DNA of 64,000 bases from Coptis chinensis (taxonomy: Eukaryota > Streptophyta > Magnoliopsida > Ranunculales > Ranunculaceae): assembly GCA_015680905.1 (NCBI GenBank), contig JADFTS010000064.1, positions 62,001-126,000 of the forward strand, written 5' to 3'. The notes beneath the pieces are model-generated. The model worked only from the letters and a program-made list of their open reading frames with translations, did no database searches and was not told where the DNA came from. This document shows, piece after piece, positions 33,751-45,149 of this stretch (positions within the stretch are counted from its first letter, which is position 1; every line of letters begins with the position of its first letter). A program made the translations under genes and the position numbers.

Positions 33751-36568
33751 TGAGGTGATCTCGACACGATCATGGGTCAGGACCTCAGGTTGCCAATGCA
33801 ACAAGTTAGCGGTCAGCCATGGCCAGATTTTTATTTTATTTTATTTTTTTTATGTTCATAGGACTTTAGGTTGTATGTAAATATGCAAAAATATTCCTTA
33901 ATTCACAACTAAATATTTTAGCCTCATAGTGCACCTTAAGAGCATCAAGTTTATTTGCTTTTTTAAGGCCCTAACTCCTAACCTGTTTATTATTTTCATG
34001 TTGTTAAGAACAATTCAAAAATTAATATTTTTTTCTTTTGCCCCCTTTTGTATTGTTAAAAAAGCTCATTTGTAGTAAGAGGCGGCAATTGGGAGGTTTC
34101 TTTGTTGAATTGTTCCTCAGTAGTTTCATTCAATCTTAGCTCGGTAATCTTCAATTTTGATAGATGTTGCATCTACACATTTGTTAACCTCTAGCTAACC
34201 AATAAACAAATAATGTTTAGGACTATTTTGAGGCCTTTTGTTGGTGTTTCAGTTCAAGGTTTTCTCTACCCTATTAAGCACTGGGATTCTAGATGCAAGA
34301 TCAACAGCCCCCCCCGCCCCGCCCCTATGATTCAGGTGCTCATACTAAGGTATTCTTTGCCATCTGGCTTATGGTCAAGTTCTCAATTGCCTTCAAAATG
34401 TCTAAGTCAACAATGCCTAATCACTCACGTAATTATCAGGTAGAGTGAGCAGTGGACTTTAGTCATATAGTTTATGGTTTGCTTCGAGGTCGTATATGAA
34501 AAGGCAAGTAAGTCATTTATAATATAAAGTAGGGTTGCAGAGATGGTCCTTGCAGAATAAACTCGTTACAAGTCTTTGCCAAAGAAGATACGTTATGTTG
34601 ATCTAGAAGACATACGTTGCTTCTGTTCCAGTTTGCACATTTTGCATGTGAACTTCTAAGTTGTGAGAAAATCAATGTAAATGTATGAAGGTTGTCATGT
34701 ATTATGTATCCCTGTGAAGGAAACAATGAATCGATAAATAACTTAATCAATATATGATTTATGGAATTCTTGGAAAAAGAGTTATTTGGAAACAAAAGGT
34801 CCGTGTGTTTTCAAGTCAAATTTTTTTCATCTCCCAAGTTGTCACATGATGAACGAAAGTAGTAAAGATGGCCTGGTCAAAAACTATAAAAGCACACATG
34901 AGCTGCAAGATCAATTTGTTTTCTTCGTTTTCTATCAGCACATAGTGAGAACGACAGAAGCTTTTATTTTCATTTTCTTATGGTTGGTTTGTACCTTGTG
35001 CTGCTGAGTGCTGACTTATTGGTGTCAATAAACTTGAATATATCTTGATAGGCAACCATTCAAAAGGATTGGATCAGTGTATCTAACACCTTCACAGGTT
35101 CACAGTTTGGTTAAGTGTGATAATTTTGCACTAATCAAACTTTTTACATTTAGTCAATCGTTAACAGTTTGCTTAACTAAATATTATGTCTCATTTTATT
35201 TATAATTGAATGTGTTTTAAGCTTTCGAAACAAAGCTTCAGGAATACATAAAATAAAGAGGAGTCTTGAAATTATATTGTGTTCGCCACTATTCTACAAT
35301 CCCATATATTCAATTTTCTCTTCACTAATTTTCAAATGGATATTAGTTTCTATTATTTATATATGAGGTATCTTTACATATTGACGTTGTTTTGTTATCT
35401 AAGATCATTTGCACACAATACCGCTACACATTACAAGATCATGAATAACAACATCAAACAGCGCTGTATTTGAAGAGTTGGTTTCAAATCAATGGCATAT
35501 TGTAAGTAAAAGATGTTGGTGCCTATGAGAATAGGTAGGTGTTGTAGAATGGATGGCCTATTATTTGTGATGATTAGACAACTGGTTCCTTATTATTCCA
35601 TACGTCTCAATTTTTCATATGCTTAGTATTCAATTAAGTTGTTCATCAATGTAAAGAAGTGTTTCGGTCCTCTAACGCCTATCAAGTTTATGCATGTGTT
35701 TGTACAAAAAAATTGAGCACTTCATTTCAAATTTCCTGTTTGCTATGATATTTCCTTTATCCTTGCAACTGATAACAACAGTTTACATACGTTCACCCTT
35801 TTTCTATGTTCATGGTGATGAGTGTTGGCTATAAATTCAAGCCATTATACATGTTATGTTTTGTTTTTTTCCTATTCTTCCTGTTATCTATCTACTCTAT
35901 AGGGATTTGATAGTCTTAATTCATGTGATGACCGTGCTGGCAGAGTGGCAGGTATTGCCTTTTCTTCTTATTGTTTTCTAATTGTCTTGAACTGTCTGGT
36001 ACGGACAACCTATTTATTCACCATTTTTCAATCCTTTTCGAATTGTGTTTGATTGTGTTTAGTTTCTGATTTCAGTCACCAATTAGTTTGTATATATACA
36101 ATCCACTGTTAGATTGCACATTCTTATTTTAGAGGATGGATAAAAACAGTCTAGCTTAGAAGCATATGTTAGTATAGAATTATGGAGAAGGGACCTATTT
36201 CCACACTCAAATATGTTAGTATAGAATTCTTTTTTTTTTTATTTACTTTCGATGCCGAGAGTAGTACTTATAACTGGAGGTTCTTCCTGGTTTATACATT
36301 ATAGCACTACTTAATTGTATTGCCCTCACCCGCCCCCTCAAAGTGTGGTGATGGAAGCAACAAAGAAGGATTCCTGCTACATGAACGATTGAAGCTTTTG
36401 GCCATTTTTGTCACTCTACGCTTCAAACCAATAAGTTCAGTCTCCCTCTGCCATTTCAATTCCTTATAAGGCCTCAGAAACTCACATGTCAATATCAAAA
36501 GGCAGGTCAAAGTTTATGATACAATTTCTTTTCTTCAAAAAAGCCTATCCCCCAATCAATTCCATGAT
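33751..36568. other. Helitron interior without recognised genes
   Basis: AT-rich. Exon-like but unidentified pieces occur at 35903-35948 (GFDSLNSCDDRAGRVA between TAG and GTATT) and on the minus strand at 36307-36510 (CEFLRPYKELKWQRETELIG). They may be further captured fragments. Confidence 0.4.
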
Positions 36569-36911
36569 GCACTGTGTTTTTGAATGTGTTATATATGTAA
36601 TGGTCATCAAACAAACTTTAAAGAAGTCCCTATGCATGCATATTATACTAACCAATGCTTACGTCACCCAAAAATCACATACTTTACTAACCTTCATATA
36701 TATATTTCGTAATAAATTTTTTTGTCAACCACGTGCATATGCACTGTGTTTTTGAATGTGTTATATATGTAATGGTCATCAAACAAACTTTAAAGAAGTC
36801 CCTATGCATGCATATTATACTAACCAATGCTTACGTCACCCAAAAATCACATACTTTACTAACCTTCATATATATATTTCGTAATAAATTTTTTTGTCAA
36901 CCACGTGCATA
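36569..36911. repeat. Perfect 172-bp tandem duplication at the Helitron 3' end
   Basis: 36569-36740 and 36741-36911 are identical by eye. Both end CAACCACGTGCATA; only the second copy continues into the complete hairpin and CTAG terminus. Confidence 0.92.
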
Positions 36912-37071
36912 GCACGTGCATCTTGCTAGTATATATAAACAACTAAACAATAAGATAATATATGTACTATAAGATCGTGCAAAATTCCCTGCCAATACCT
37001 TTCATGAAATCTTCTCAGCATTAATGTGTTACTTGTGTGTGTAGAAAGATATATAAACAACTAAACAACCG

Positions 37072-37196
37072 CTATGAAAACGAATCAATCCTGTCTCGGT
37101 TAAGAAAACAAAAAACCTGCTTCAGATTTCCTCTGGATGGTCGCGTTTGTAGCGAATTTGCAGATAAATACAAGTCTTCTTCGCATCTCCAATTTA
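37072..37196 (-). pseudogene. RIT1-like: Rit1-like tRNA A64-2'-O-ribosylphosphate transferase, last exon
   Basis: Minus-strand exon with acceptor TTAG, reading KLEMRRRLVFICKFATNA and, after a 2-nt loss, PSRGNLKQVFCFLNRDRI with TAG at 37072-37074. This is the conserved Rit1 C-terminus. The rest of the gene lies at 50683-53594, on the other side of LTR element B, which sits in the intron just upstream (37197 onward). The frameshift means the normal C-terminus cannot be made. Confidence 0.85.
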
Positions 37197-37224
37197 CTAA
37201 TACATGTCTCCTCAAAACACTTAC

Positions 37225-37846
37225 TGTAGGGGAGCAATATCCTCATTAAGGAATATTGCGCACACGCGAAGCATAAGCGAACTCAGGGCATCGACCTCCA
37301 AGACCGATCGGGAGCAATATCCTCATTAAGGAATATTGCACACGCGCAAAGCATAAGCGAACTCAGGACATCGACCTCCGAGACTGATCTGTGAGCAGCT
37401 CCCTTAATGTAGGTGGTACGCTTGAGCTCGTTCAAGGATATCTCCAGACGAATAAACGACTGGAGACAGAACGCCTCAGATAAAAACACCACCAGGTGTA
37501 ATCATTACCAAAATCTTACTTGTAGTTCCCACCACCGGGAAATAGGGACTACAACACCAACTTCCAATCAGCCCACGACTCATACTAAAACCAGCCCAAC
37601 ACACATTCATAATCTCCACCCTACACATGTACAAGGAGGTACACGTGTCTCAGAGATCAACACTCCCTTAGGCCTATAAATACCACATACTTGAACTACG
37701 TGGGACCTGATTCTTCTCTCTCCTAAAAAAACCAAGAGAAGATACGTAGGCAGCTCGCTTATTAGTGAACTCGGTCTCTCCAAAAAACCTCAGCCAATTC
37801 TCCTCTCTTCATTGCATCTAAAGGAAAACCAAAACACCCCTTTACA
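37225..37846 (+). repeat. 5' LTR of element B
   Basis: 622 bp. It contains an 80-bp internal direct repeat (GGAGCAATATCCTCATTAAG at 37231 and 37311) and a TATA box CCTATAAATA ending near 37682. Confidence 0.94.
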
Positions 37847-37866
37847 TTGGCGTCGTCTGTGGTCTT
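37847..37866 (+). other. Primer-binding site of element B
   Basis: TTGGCGTCGTCTGTGGTC directly follows the 5' LTR. It differs from the element A PBS by a few bases. Confidence 0.65.
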
Positions 37867-37927
37867 GATTACTTGAGAAACCGCTTTCACACAACTCAAA
37901 AACCAACAATTCTCAAGCCCACGAAGC

Positions 37928-39131
37928 ATGGCAAGCCTCGAAGCTTAAGGTCAAAACCTCGCAAACCAGCTAGGCTTAACAAACGAGAGCATTTCCTTGC
38001 TCAGGCAAGAAAATGCTGCTTTACGAGCACAAGTAGATGCTTACCAACAACAACCAGTCGGTAACGTCGCTGAGAATGGCATCAACGAGGTTAATCATCA
38101 GATTAACGAATTGTCGCAAAGGATCGGCCAGAGTGCAGTAAGAAAGGACGCGACCCAGATTGTTCAAAAAATGCTCAAGACATACCGCGCATCTCCGTTC
38201 AGTGCCGAGGTCCTCAATAAACCCTCTCCTCAAGATTTTATCCAGCCACATTTCCCAATGTACGATGGCAGCACGTGCCCTGATCAGCATGTGGCTAGCT
38301 ACATTCAAAGTCTGGCGCTCTACAGTTCTCCCGAGTTCGATCACCTTCACTGTCAATTATTTCCAGCCAGTCTCAAGGATGGCGCACTTGATTGGTTCTT
38401 CTCACTTGAGTATGATTCTATCAAAACCTTTGAACAACCCCATCGATCATTTTGCTACCAATACGCGCGCAAATGCATCTAAAGAAAGCGGATCTTGACT
38501 CAATCGTTCCGGCTATCATTGGGGAAGATGAAACCATTCGCCAATTCTTAGGGCCGGTTCAAGGCCGAAGTTGTTATGTATGGAAAGCGGCCGAAAAGAG
38601 TCTTTTGCCATTAATCGGCATTCTCTAACGCCTGCCGAGTCGCGTATACCGACCTCTCCAAATCATTGATGAAAGAACGCCAGAACGTATTTGTCCGAAT
38701 CAGTTTCGGGTAGACAAGTATATTAAGTTGCAAGAAAGTTTGAAGCTCTATGGCTTAGCCGAGGACCAGGAGGTGGCAGCGATCTCTGATCACACCCCGC
38801 GTGCCAAAAGCGATCTAGGTCGCTTGCACCAAAGGAAGGTACCTGACCAGACAACAGCAGAGAGTTCGCTGTCTTGACACGCTCCCCCAGTTACATACTG
38901 GACAAGATCCAGCGAGCCTCCTATTTCCGACCAGATGTGAGGCAACCAATAGATCGACCTGACAAGCCCTACTGCGCATTCCACAAAGCAAAATGCCATG
39001 AAACCAATGCGTGCTGGGGGCTTAAGCACTATCTCCAGGACCTCATGGAAGCTGCTCATATTAAACAGTACACCAATATTCCTGACGGAGACTTGCGCCA
39101 TAAACTTATGGCTCGCCGAGTACGCAGTTGA
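37928..39131 (+). pseudogene. Element B gag
   Basis: The likely ATG at 37928 is followed by a TAA after six codons. The same frame then continues NLANQLGLTNESISLLRQEN, AALRAQVDAYQQQP (coiled coil). The 37997-38482 frame holds the gag core: HFPMYDGSTCPDQHVASYIQ, QLFPASLKDGALDWFFSL. After 38482 the reading is scrambled by frameshifts until 38874-39131, which has a Cys/His cluster (CAFHKAKCHETNACWGLKHY) matching the gag tail of element A. Confidence 0.8.
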
Positions 39132-39391
39132 TCTCCGCCTCGCCGTAACCACCAAGAGGTTCAAGCTCGCCCTCAAAGCAGAGGACGTCCCAGAGACCGT
39201 TCTCGCCACGAGCGAAGACAACACTCGTCAGATCGTGACAATGCTAGAACCATTCATATGATTACTTTCCCCGATGATTCTGTAACCTCCTCCAGAGAGA
39301 AAAGACGTCGTGTGTCGGCTCTTCGTGAAGTGTATCATTTCACTTCACAGGCAGCACATGCTCCGTGAAGCTCAGGTCGCAACTCAGGAGA

Positions 39392-39780
39392 TATCATTTT
39401 CACAGAGGCCGACCTCAACAAGGTCTACCTCCCTCACAACGACGCACTTGTCGTCCACGTCAAGATTAGCGACTGGATAGTAAAGCGCGTCCTGATCGAC
39501 CCTGGGAGCTCGTGCGACATTTTGTTCTATCACACCGTTCAGGAGATGAGCTTACCCAAATCAGTCCTCATAGATCCGATTGCCCCCCTTTACGGGTTCA
39601 ATGGCTCCAGGGCCGACCCCGTCGGTGACATCATACTCCCAGTATAGGTAGGGTCTAGTGAAGACAAAGTCAGCTGCAATACACGCTTCAGCGTTCTAGA
39701 CATCAAGTCGTCCTACAATGCCATACTAGGTCGGCGTTGGATCCATCAAATGCAAGTCGCATCACAACATCAACATTGCA
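39392..39780 (+). pseudogene. Element B aspartic protease
   Basis: The frame GDIIFTEADLNKVYLPHNDA leads to VLIDPGSSCDILF, the retropepsin catalytic loop (D-P-G-S, near 39498), and later to YNAILGRRWIHQMQV. One in-frame TAG at 39645-39647 interrupts it. Unlike element A, the active-site motif itself is kept. Confidence 0.82.
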
Positions 39781-41803
39781 TCAAGTTCTCCGTTTTCCAG
39801 GCCCTAGAGGAATGATGGAACTGCGCAGCAATCAGCTTGAAGCGTATCATTGTAATCAAATCCTATCAACAAGTAAGACCGACAGTATACCAATCCACAC
39901 AAGGAACGAGCCCACCAGTTATACAATGGCCAAAGACCTGGTTGCCGAGGTCAGAGCCAAAGCATCAAAACAACACGCTGGGGGCTCCAGCAAGAAGGTT
40001 CAGCCGTTTGTTTCAACTCCAGCAGTCAGTCCAACCATTGTCGATCCACCAGGTCGGATCCCAGAAGTCACATCAGTTGTTGTCAATCCAGCAGTCAAGA
40101 CCCCAGAAGTTACATCCACTGTTGTTGTTCCACCAGTTAGCACTCCAAAAGTCGCGCCGTCATGTTTCGCACAACAAATATCAATTCCGGAGGTCACTCC
40201 AGACTCTGTTGTCATGACCACAGAGGCCATTCCAGCCCCTGTTGTCGTCGCCGCCACGATATATCTCGGCTCCGTCGCGGCCAATTTCACTCTCCCTCAG
40301 ATCGATAAAGTATCACCATCTGAGGAAGCATCAGCGCCAAAGACAACACCTCAACATGCAGACAGAGAGCGAGTGAACCTAGGAACTGAGGATGATCCCA
40401 AGTTCGTATATGTAGTGGCTAACCTTGACCCCACACTCAAGGCCCAACTTGTAAACTTTCTGGCCATGAATAAAGATGTTTTCGCATGGTCGTATATCGA
40501 CGTGCCCGGAATAGATCCTAATGTAGCATGTCATAGATTAAATGTAAATCCCAATGCTAGACCAGTTCGCCAACGGCCTCGCCGATTATCCCTGCGATTT
40601 CAGAAAACCATCAATGACGAGGTCGACAAACTCAAGCAAGTCGGTTTCATCATAAAGGTAGACTATCCAGACTGGATCGCTAACATCATTGCGGTCCCCA
40701 AAAAGAATGGAACAGTTCGCCTATGCGTCGATTTCACGAATGTAAATCAAGAAACACCGAAAGATAGTTTTCCCCTACCTCGCATTGACCGACTTATCGA
40801 CCAAACCTGTGGGCATGAACTTCTCTCCTTCATGGACGCGTACAATGGATACAACCAAATCCCACTCGCTGAGGAGGATCAAGAGAAGACCTCGTTCATT
40901 ACCGAGCAAGGAATTTATTGCTACAACGTCCTCCTGTTCGGCCTTAAGAATGCTAGAGCGACGTATCAACGTCTGGTAACTGACATGTTCCAGGACATGT
41001 TAGGAGATACCATGGAGGTTTACATCGACGACATGGTCGTCAAAAGCAAGAAAGCAGGCGACCACCTCACTCACCTTGAGCAAGCGTTCTCCAGATTACA
41101 CCGAACTCGAATGAAGTTGAACCCAGAGAAATGCCTCTTTGGAGCGTCCTCCAGAAAGTTTCTAGGATATCAGGTGTCACAGCGAGGGATCAAAGCAAAT
41201 CCAGACCAAATCCGAGTGTTCTTAGACATGCCCAATCCACAGACAAAGAAACAAATACAGAAGTTGTCAGGCATGGTCGCTGCACTCAACCGATTCATAT
41301 CCAGGGCGTCAGACAAGTGCCGACCGTTCCTACAACTCCTCAAAAAAGGCAAGCAGTTATCATGGAACGATCAATACCACCAAGCATTCGCCACTCTCAA
41401 AGAGTACCTCACCACGCCTCCCATCTTAGCAAAACCAACAGATGGAGAAACACTGGGGCTCTATCTAGCAGTATCAGACTTCGCCATCAGCTCAGTTCTC
41501 TTCAAAGAGGAGAACAACTCAGAAAAACCGATCTACTTTACAAGTAAGACGCTCACGCCAGCTGAAAGGAATTATTCTTTCCTTGAAAGAGTCGTGACTT
41601 GCTTTGTCAGATTCGGCAAGAAAAATTCAGCCGTACTTTCAAGCACATCCGATCAAAGTACTTACCGACATCCCCTTGAAGAAAATCTTCCACAAAGAAA
41701 ACAATACTACTCAGATGGCAAGATGGGCGAAGAGCTCGGCGAACACCACATGGAGTTTGTACCTCGAACTTTCGAAAAGGTCAAGTCGTCGCAGATTTCC
41801 TAG
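39737..41803 (+). pseudogene. Element B reverse transcriptase and RNase H
   Basis: A 688-codon open frame. It has a low-complexity Val/Pro/Thr-rich linker (about residues 85-200), then all RT blocks: FIIKVDYPDWIANIIAVPKK, LLSFMDAYNGYNQIPLAEED, LLFGLKNARATYQRL, the catalytic YIDDMVV, and NPEKCLFGASSRKFLGYQV. The RNase H starts LGLYLAVSDFAISSVLF but loses frame near residue 610. The rest (QAHPIKVLTDIPLKKIFHKE) is in another frame around 41640-41700. The RT itself looks intact. Confidence 0.9.
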
Positions 41804-41841
41804 CAGATTTCCCTGTCGATGACCCAAATTGGGAACCAGAA

Positions 41842-42294
41842 ATGGAGCTCGCAGACACAAAGGAACGTATCAAATCAATCTGGTCTCTCTTTGTAGATGG
41901 CTCTAGCAACCCTGGAGGGAGTGACATCAGAGTCGTCTTAGTGTCACCCGATAGAACTATGGTAGAGAAGTCAGTTCGAATCGACTTTGCAACTTCCAAT
42001 AACGAGGCGGAGTATGAAGCATTGATCATGGGACTTCATATGGCGCTACAGCTCGGTATACAGGAACTTCAAGTCTTTAGTGACTCGCAACTGGTCGTTC
42101 GCCAGATTACAAAAGAGTACACTACCCATGAAGGTAACCTTTCGAAATATCTTCAAGTCGTCCATCATTTATTGCCTTCTTTTAAGAAAGCTACCATACA
42201 TCATTTTTTGCGTGGCGAAAACGCCACGCAGCAGACTTTAGCTTACTTAGCCACTCAAACACCGAATCAAGGCCCCAAGACAACTACTCATTGA
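41842..42294 (+). pseudogene. Element B second RNase H
   Basis: The Tat-type extra RNase H reads WSLFVDGSSNPGGS, ATSNNEAEYEALIMGL and LQVFSDSQLVVRQI, so three of the four acidic sites are visible. The fourth motif reads ENATQQTLAYLA instead of the usual N..ADALA; HAAD is present in the neighbouring frame, suggesting two compensating small indels. Confidence 0.82.
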
Positions 42295-42370
42295 AGTAGT
42301 CGACGGACCTGCGTATCAAGTCGAGCACGCCTTAGCAATAAGCGATCTGTTCCCTCTCTCCGCCAATCAG

Positions 42371-43603
42371 TTGACTCAGACATGGATGCAGCCCATCATA
42401 GACTACATCCAGCATGGCACGCTCCCTGTAGAACGTACTAAGGCCAGGCAAATCCTATATCAAGCTCGTCGTTATTGCTTATTTCTGAACAAGTTATTCA
42501 GGAAATCTGCTGGTGGACCACACTTGCGGTGCATTACTCCAGAGCAGGGTCAATCGATTTTTGCAGAAATCCATGAAGGAGAATGTGGAAACCATGCCGG
42601 AGGTCGCTCTTTAGCCCACAAAGCAATTTCCCAAGGATACTTTTTGCCCCATATGCAGATCGATGTCAAAGCATACGTCCTCAAGTGTATAAAATGCCAA
42701 ACATTCGGCCACAACATCATCATCCGGCCATTTCAGCGTCTTGATCAAGATAAGCGAGCCCATGGCCATTTTCATGTGGGGCATGGACATCATGGACCAT
42801 TCATTCCACGTAGAAAAAGCGGTTTTCGCGCCGTTTTAGCTGCAACCGACTATTTCACTAAGTGGGTCGATGCCATTCCTTTAGCGCATGTCAAAGAATC
42901 GCATGTCAGAAACTTCATCTGGACTCACATCATCACCAGATTTGGTTTACCACATACACTAGTGATGGACAATGGCCCCTATTTCAAAGGCAAAACAGTT
43001 AAAGAATTTCTAGCCAAGTGGAAGATCGTTCATGCATTTTCTACTCCACAATACGCTCAGAGTAATGGTCAAGCAGAAGCCATCAACAAGGCAATCTTAG
43101 AAAATTTGAAGAGAAAGATTGAAAAGAACAAGAGCCAATGGCCAAATCAGTTGGAGAACATTTTGTGGGCTCACCGCACCACAGCTCGGTCCAGTACAGG
43201 GGAATCTCCATTCTCCTTGTGTTATGGCACAGAAGCCGTAATTCCCACCGAACTGACAGTCACTACGACTCGATCAGAGCTCGTAGAGATGGGACACAAT
43301 GACTCCGTCTTAGCACAAGAGGTCGACTTGCTAGAAGAACGGCGTGACTTAGCCGCCATCAGGATCGCATCTTATCAACAAACTCTGAAGAACTCCTACA
43401 ATAAACGGGTGCATCCTAGATCTTTTCAGCCTGGTGATCTAGTGCTAAAAAAGACGCAAGACGACTCCAAGTTAGCACCTACGTGGGAAGGCCCATACAT
43501 CATGGAACGCGTTGTCGGCAATGGAGCATATTGGATAAAAACCCAAGAGGGGAAATTGTGGAGCCCTTGGAATACTTATCTGCTGAAAAAAATTTATCAG
43601 TAA
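42371..43603 (+). pseudogene. Element B integrase
   Basis: A 410-codon frame. HHCC zinc finger: HEGECGNHAGGRSLAHK..CIKC. The core has ATDYFTKWVDAIPLA, VMDNGPYF and SNGQAEAIN (second Asp and the Glu present). The C-terminal domain has ARSSTGESPFSLCYGTEAVI and PTWEGPYIMERVV. The first catalytic Asp is lost: the frame reads HVGHGHHGPF where WGMDI is expected, and WGMDIM lies in another frame at about 42777, so a local double frameshift is likely. Confidence 0.88.
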
Positions 43604-43769
43604 AATCACTGATGTTGTATGTTCCGTTTTTCATTTAGTATAAACTCAAGGTTAAGTTTCTTATGCTGCCTATTACAATCTACTCCATTTACTTGCATCG
43701 AAAAGTCATACAATTCGCACTGGAAGAACGACCAGTACACTTACATGGTCTAATGCTCTCAGCAAGCAA

Positions 43770-44410
43770 AACGAGAACGCTCTCCGTGAGCAGACAGCTC
43801 TCTGGAACTTATAGGCTCCATAACCTCTCCAAGTCTTGTCAAGTCAAGGACCTATATTTCTAGGATCGACCAAACGATAACGCTCTCCGTGAGCAGATAG
43901 CTCTCTGGAGCTTACAGGCTCCACAGCCTCTCCAAGTCTTGTCAAGTCGAGGACCTATATTTCTAGGATCGACCAAACGAGAACACTCTCCGTGAGCAGA
44001 CAACTCTCTGGAGCTTACAGGCTCCATAGCCTCTCCAAGTCTTGTCAAGTTGAGGACCTATATTTCTAGGATCGACCAAACGAGAACGCTTTCCGTGAGC
44101 AGACAACTCTCTGGAGCTTACAGGCTCCACAGCCTCTCCAAGTCTTGTCACGTCGAGGACCTATGTTTCTAAGATCGACCATACGAGAACGCTCTCCGTG
44201 AGCAGACAGCTTTCTGGAGCTTACAGGCTCTACAACCTCTCCGAACCTCGCTCGTCGAAGAACTTATACTTCTAGGATCGACCATACGAGAACACTCTCC
44301 GTGAGCAGACAACTCTCTGGAGCTTACAGGCTCTACAGCCTCTCCGAACCTCACTCGTCGAAGAACCTATACTTCTAGAGTCGACCATACAAGAACGTTC
44401 TCCATGAGCA
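43770..44410. repeat. 103-bp tandem array in the 3' region of element B
   Basis: The landmark TCTCCGTGAGCAG occurs at 43781, 43884, 43987, 44090, 44193, 44296 and (as TCTCCATGAGCA) 44399, exactly 103 bp apart. Six full units, well conserved. The unit sequence is unrelated to the element A array, though the position is the same. Confidence 0.95.
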
Positions 44411-45149
44411 TTATGCTTCTATAAGCCAACACGCTCTGCCTGAGCAAAACACTCTCTTGAGTATTATTTCTAAGCTCAGATCAATGCACCTAGTGGAGAA
44501 CTCTTAATTCTAGACTCAGATTATCTAGAATGCTCCCAGCGTTTCTTCTCTTATAACATGATGAACAAGGAAGAAAACGCTTAATCGTGCAAAACGCGTG
44601 TCTCTAATCTAAGTCTCAAGCTCCTCAGTTATTTCAAGCCACATGCATAATAAGCAGGATGCTAACTACAAGCAGTTAAGCAGAAACATGCATTCTGAAC
44701 ACAATCAGTAGCAGTACTTGGCTGATGCCACAACAACTAGATCCACCGATCTGCTGGGACTACCCAGGAAATCCAGATCGGTGTCTATTACAAATTTAAC
44801 AAAGCATCGAACTGCCACTTCCGTGGAAACTAGTTCTCTGTACCAAAGTAGCGAACTGCTCAGGCAAGCTTGAAGACACAACTCTATTGTTAACTCTCAT
44901 ATAAGAGAGGAGAACGTAAACAACACTCACAATTTTTTGCTAAAATAGACAAAGATAGATTGCATCATCAAATATCAGTCAAGACATGCTTATCTTCTGG
45001 GGCAGCGCTAGTAGAAGCGGTGTCGCAAGCAGATCTCAGACCTCACGCCAAGATACCTTGCCCCCGCCTCCCGCCTTCGGGCCGCTTTTCATGACGTGAT
45101 ACTTCTCGTCAAGAGCGGCATATCACGGCCGTGGTATCGGTATCGGTTT
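44411..45149. other. Element B spacer between the array and the antisense ORF region
   Basis: No coding feature is recognised. It begins with degenerate remnants of the array. Confidence 0.45.

Larger units (their letters stand above)
27344..36929 (+). mobile_element. Putative 9.6-kb Helitron carrying several captured gene fragments
   Basis: The 5' end TCTCTACTACTAGTATAGCC at 27344 follows an A. The 3' end CACGTGCATAGCACGTG (7-bp stem, 3-nt loop, 36902-36918) is followed by CATCTTG and terminal CTAG (36926-36929), then a T. 5'-TC, a GC-rich hairpin ~11 nt before a CTRR end, insertion between A and T and no target duplication are the standard Helitron signs. Between the ends lie fragments of RHD3-like, DDM1-like and proline dehydrogenase genes, all plus strand and with introns, a nested hAT-like element and unrecognised exon-like pieces. 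No Rep/helicase gene was seen, so it would be non-autonomous. The pairing of these two ends over 9.6 kb is inferred. Confidence 0.65.

Noticed and set aside
43663..43863. 66-codon ORF after the element B integrase
   Set aside because: No motif, and it runs into the tandem array; not supported as a gene.
43860..44354. Three similar minus-strand ORFs of about 61 codons
   Set aside because: They are the same 103-bp tandem repeat read on the opposite strand; 103 is not a multiple of 3, and there is no sign of a protein.
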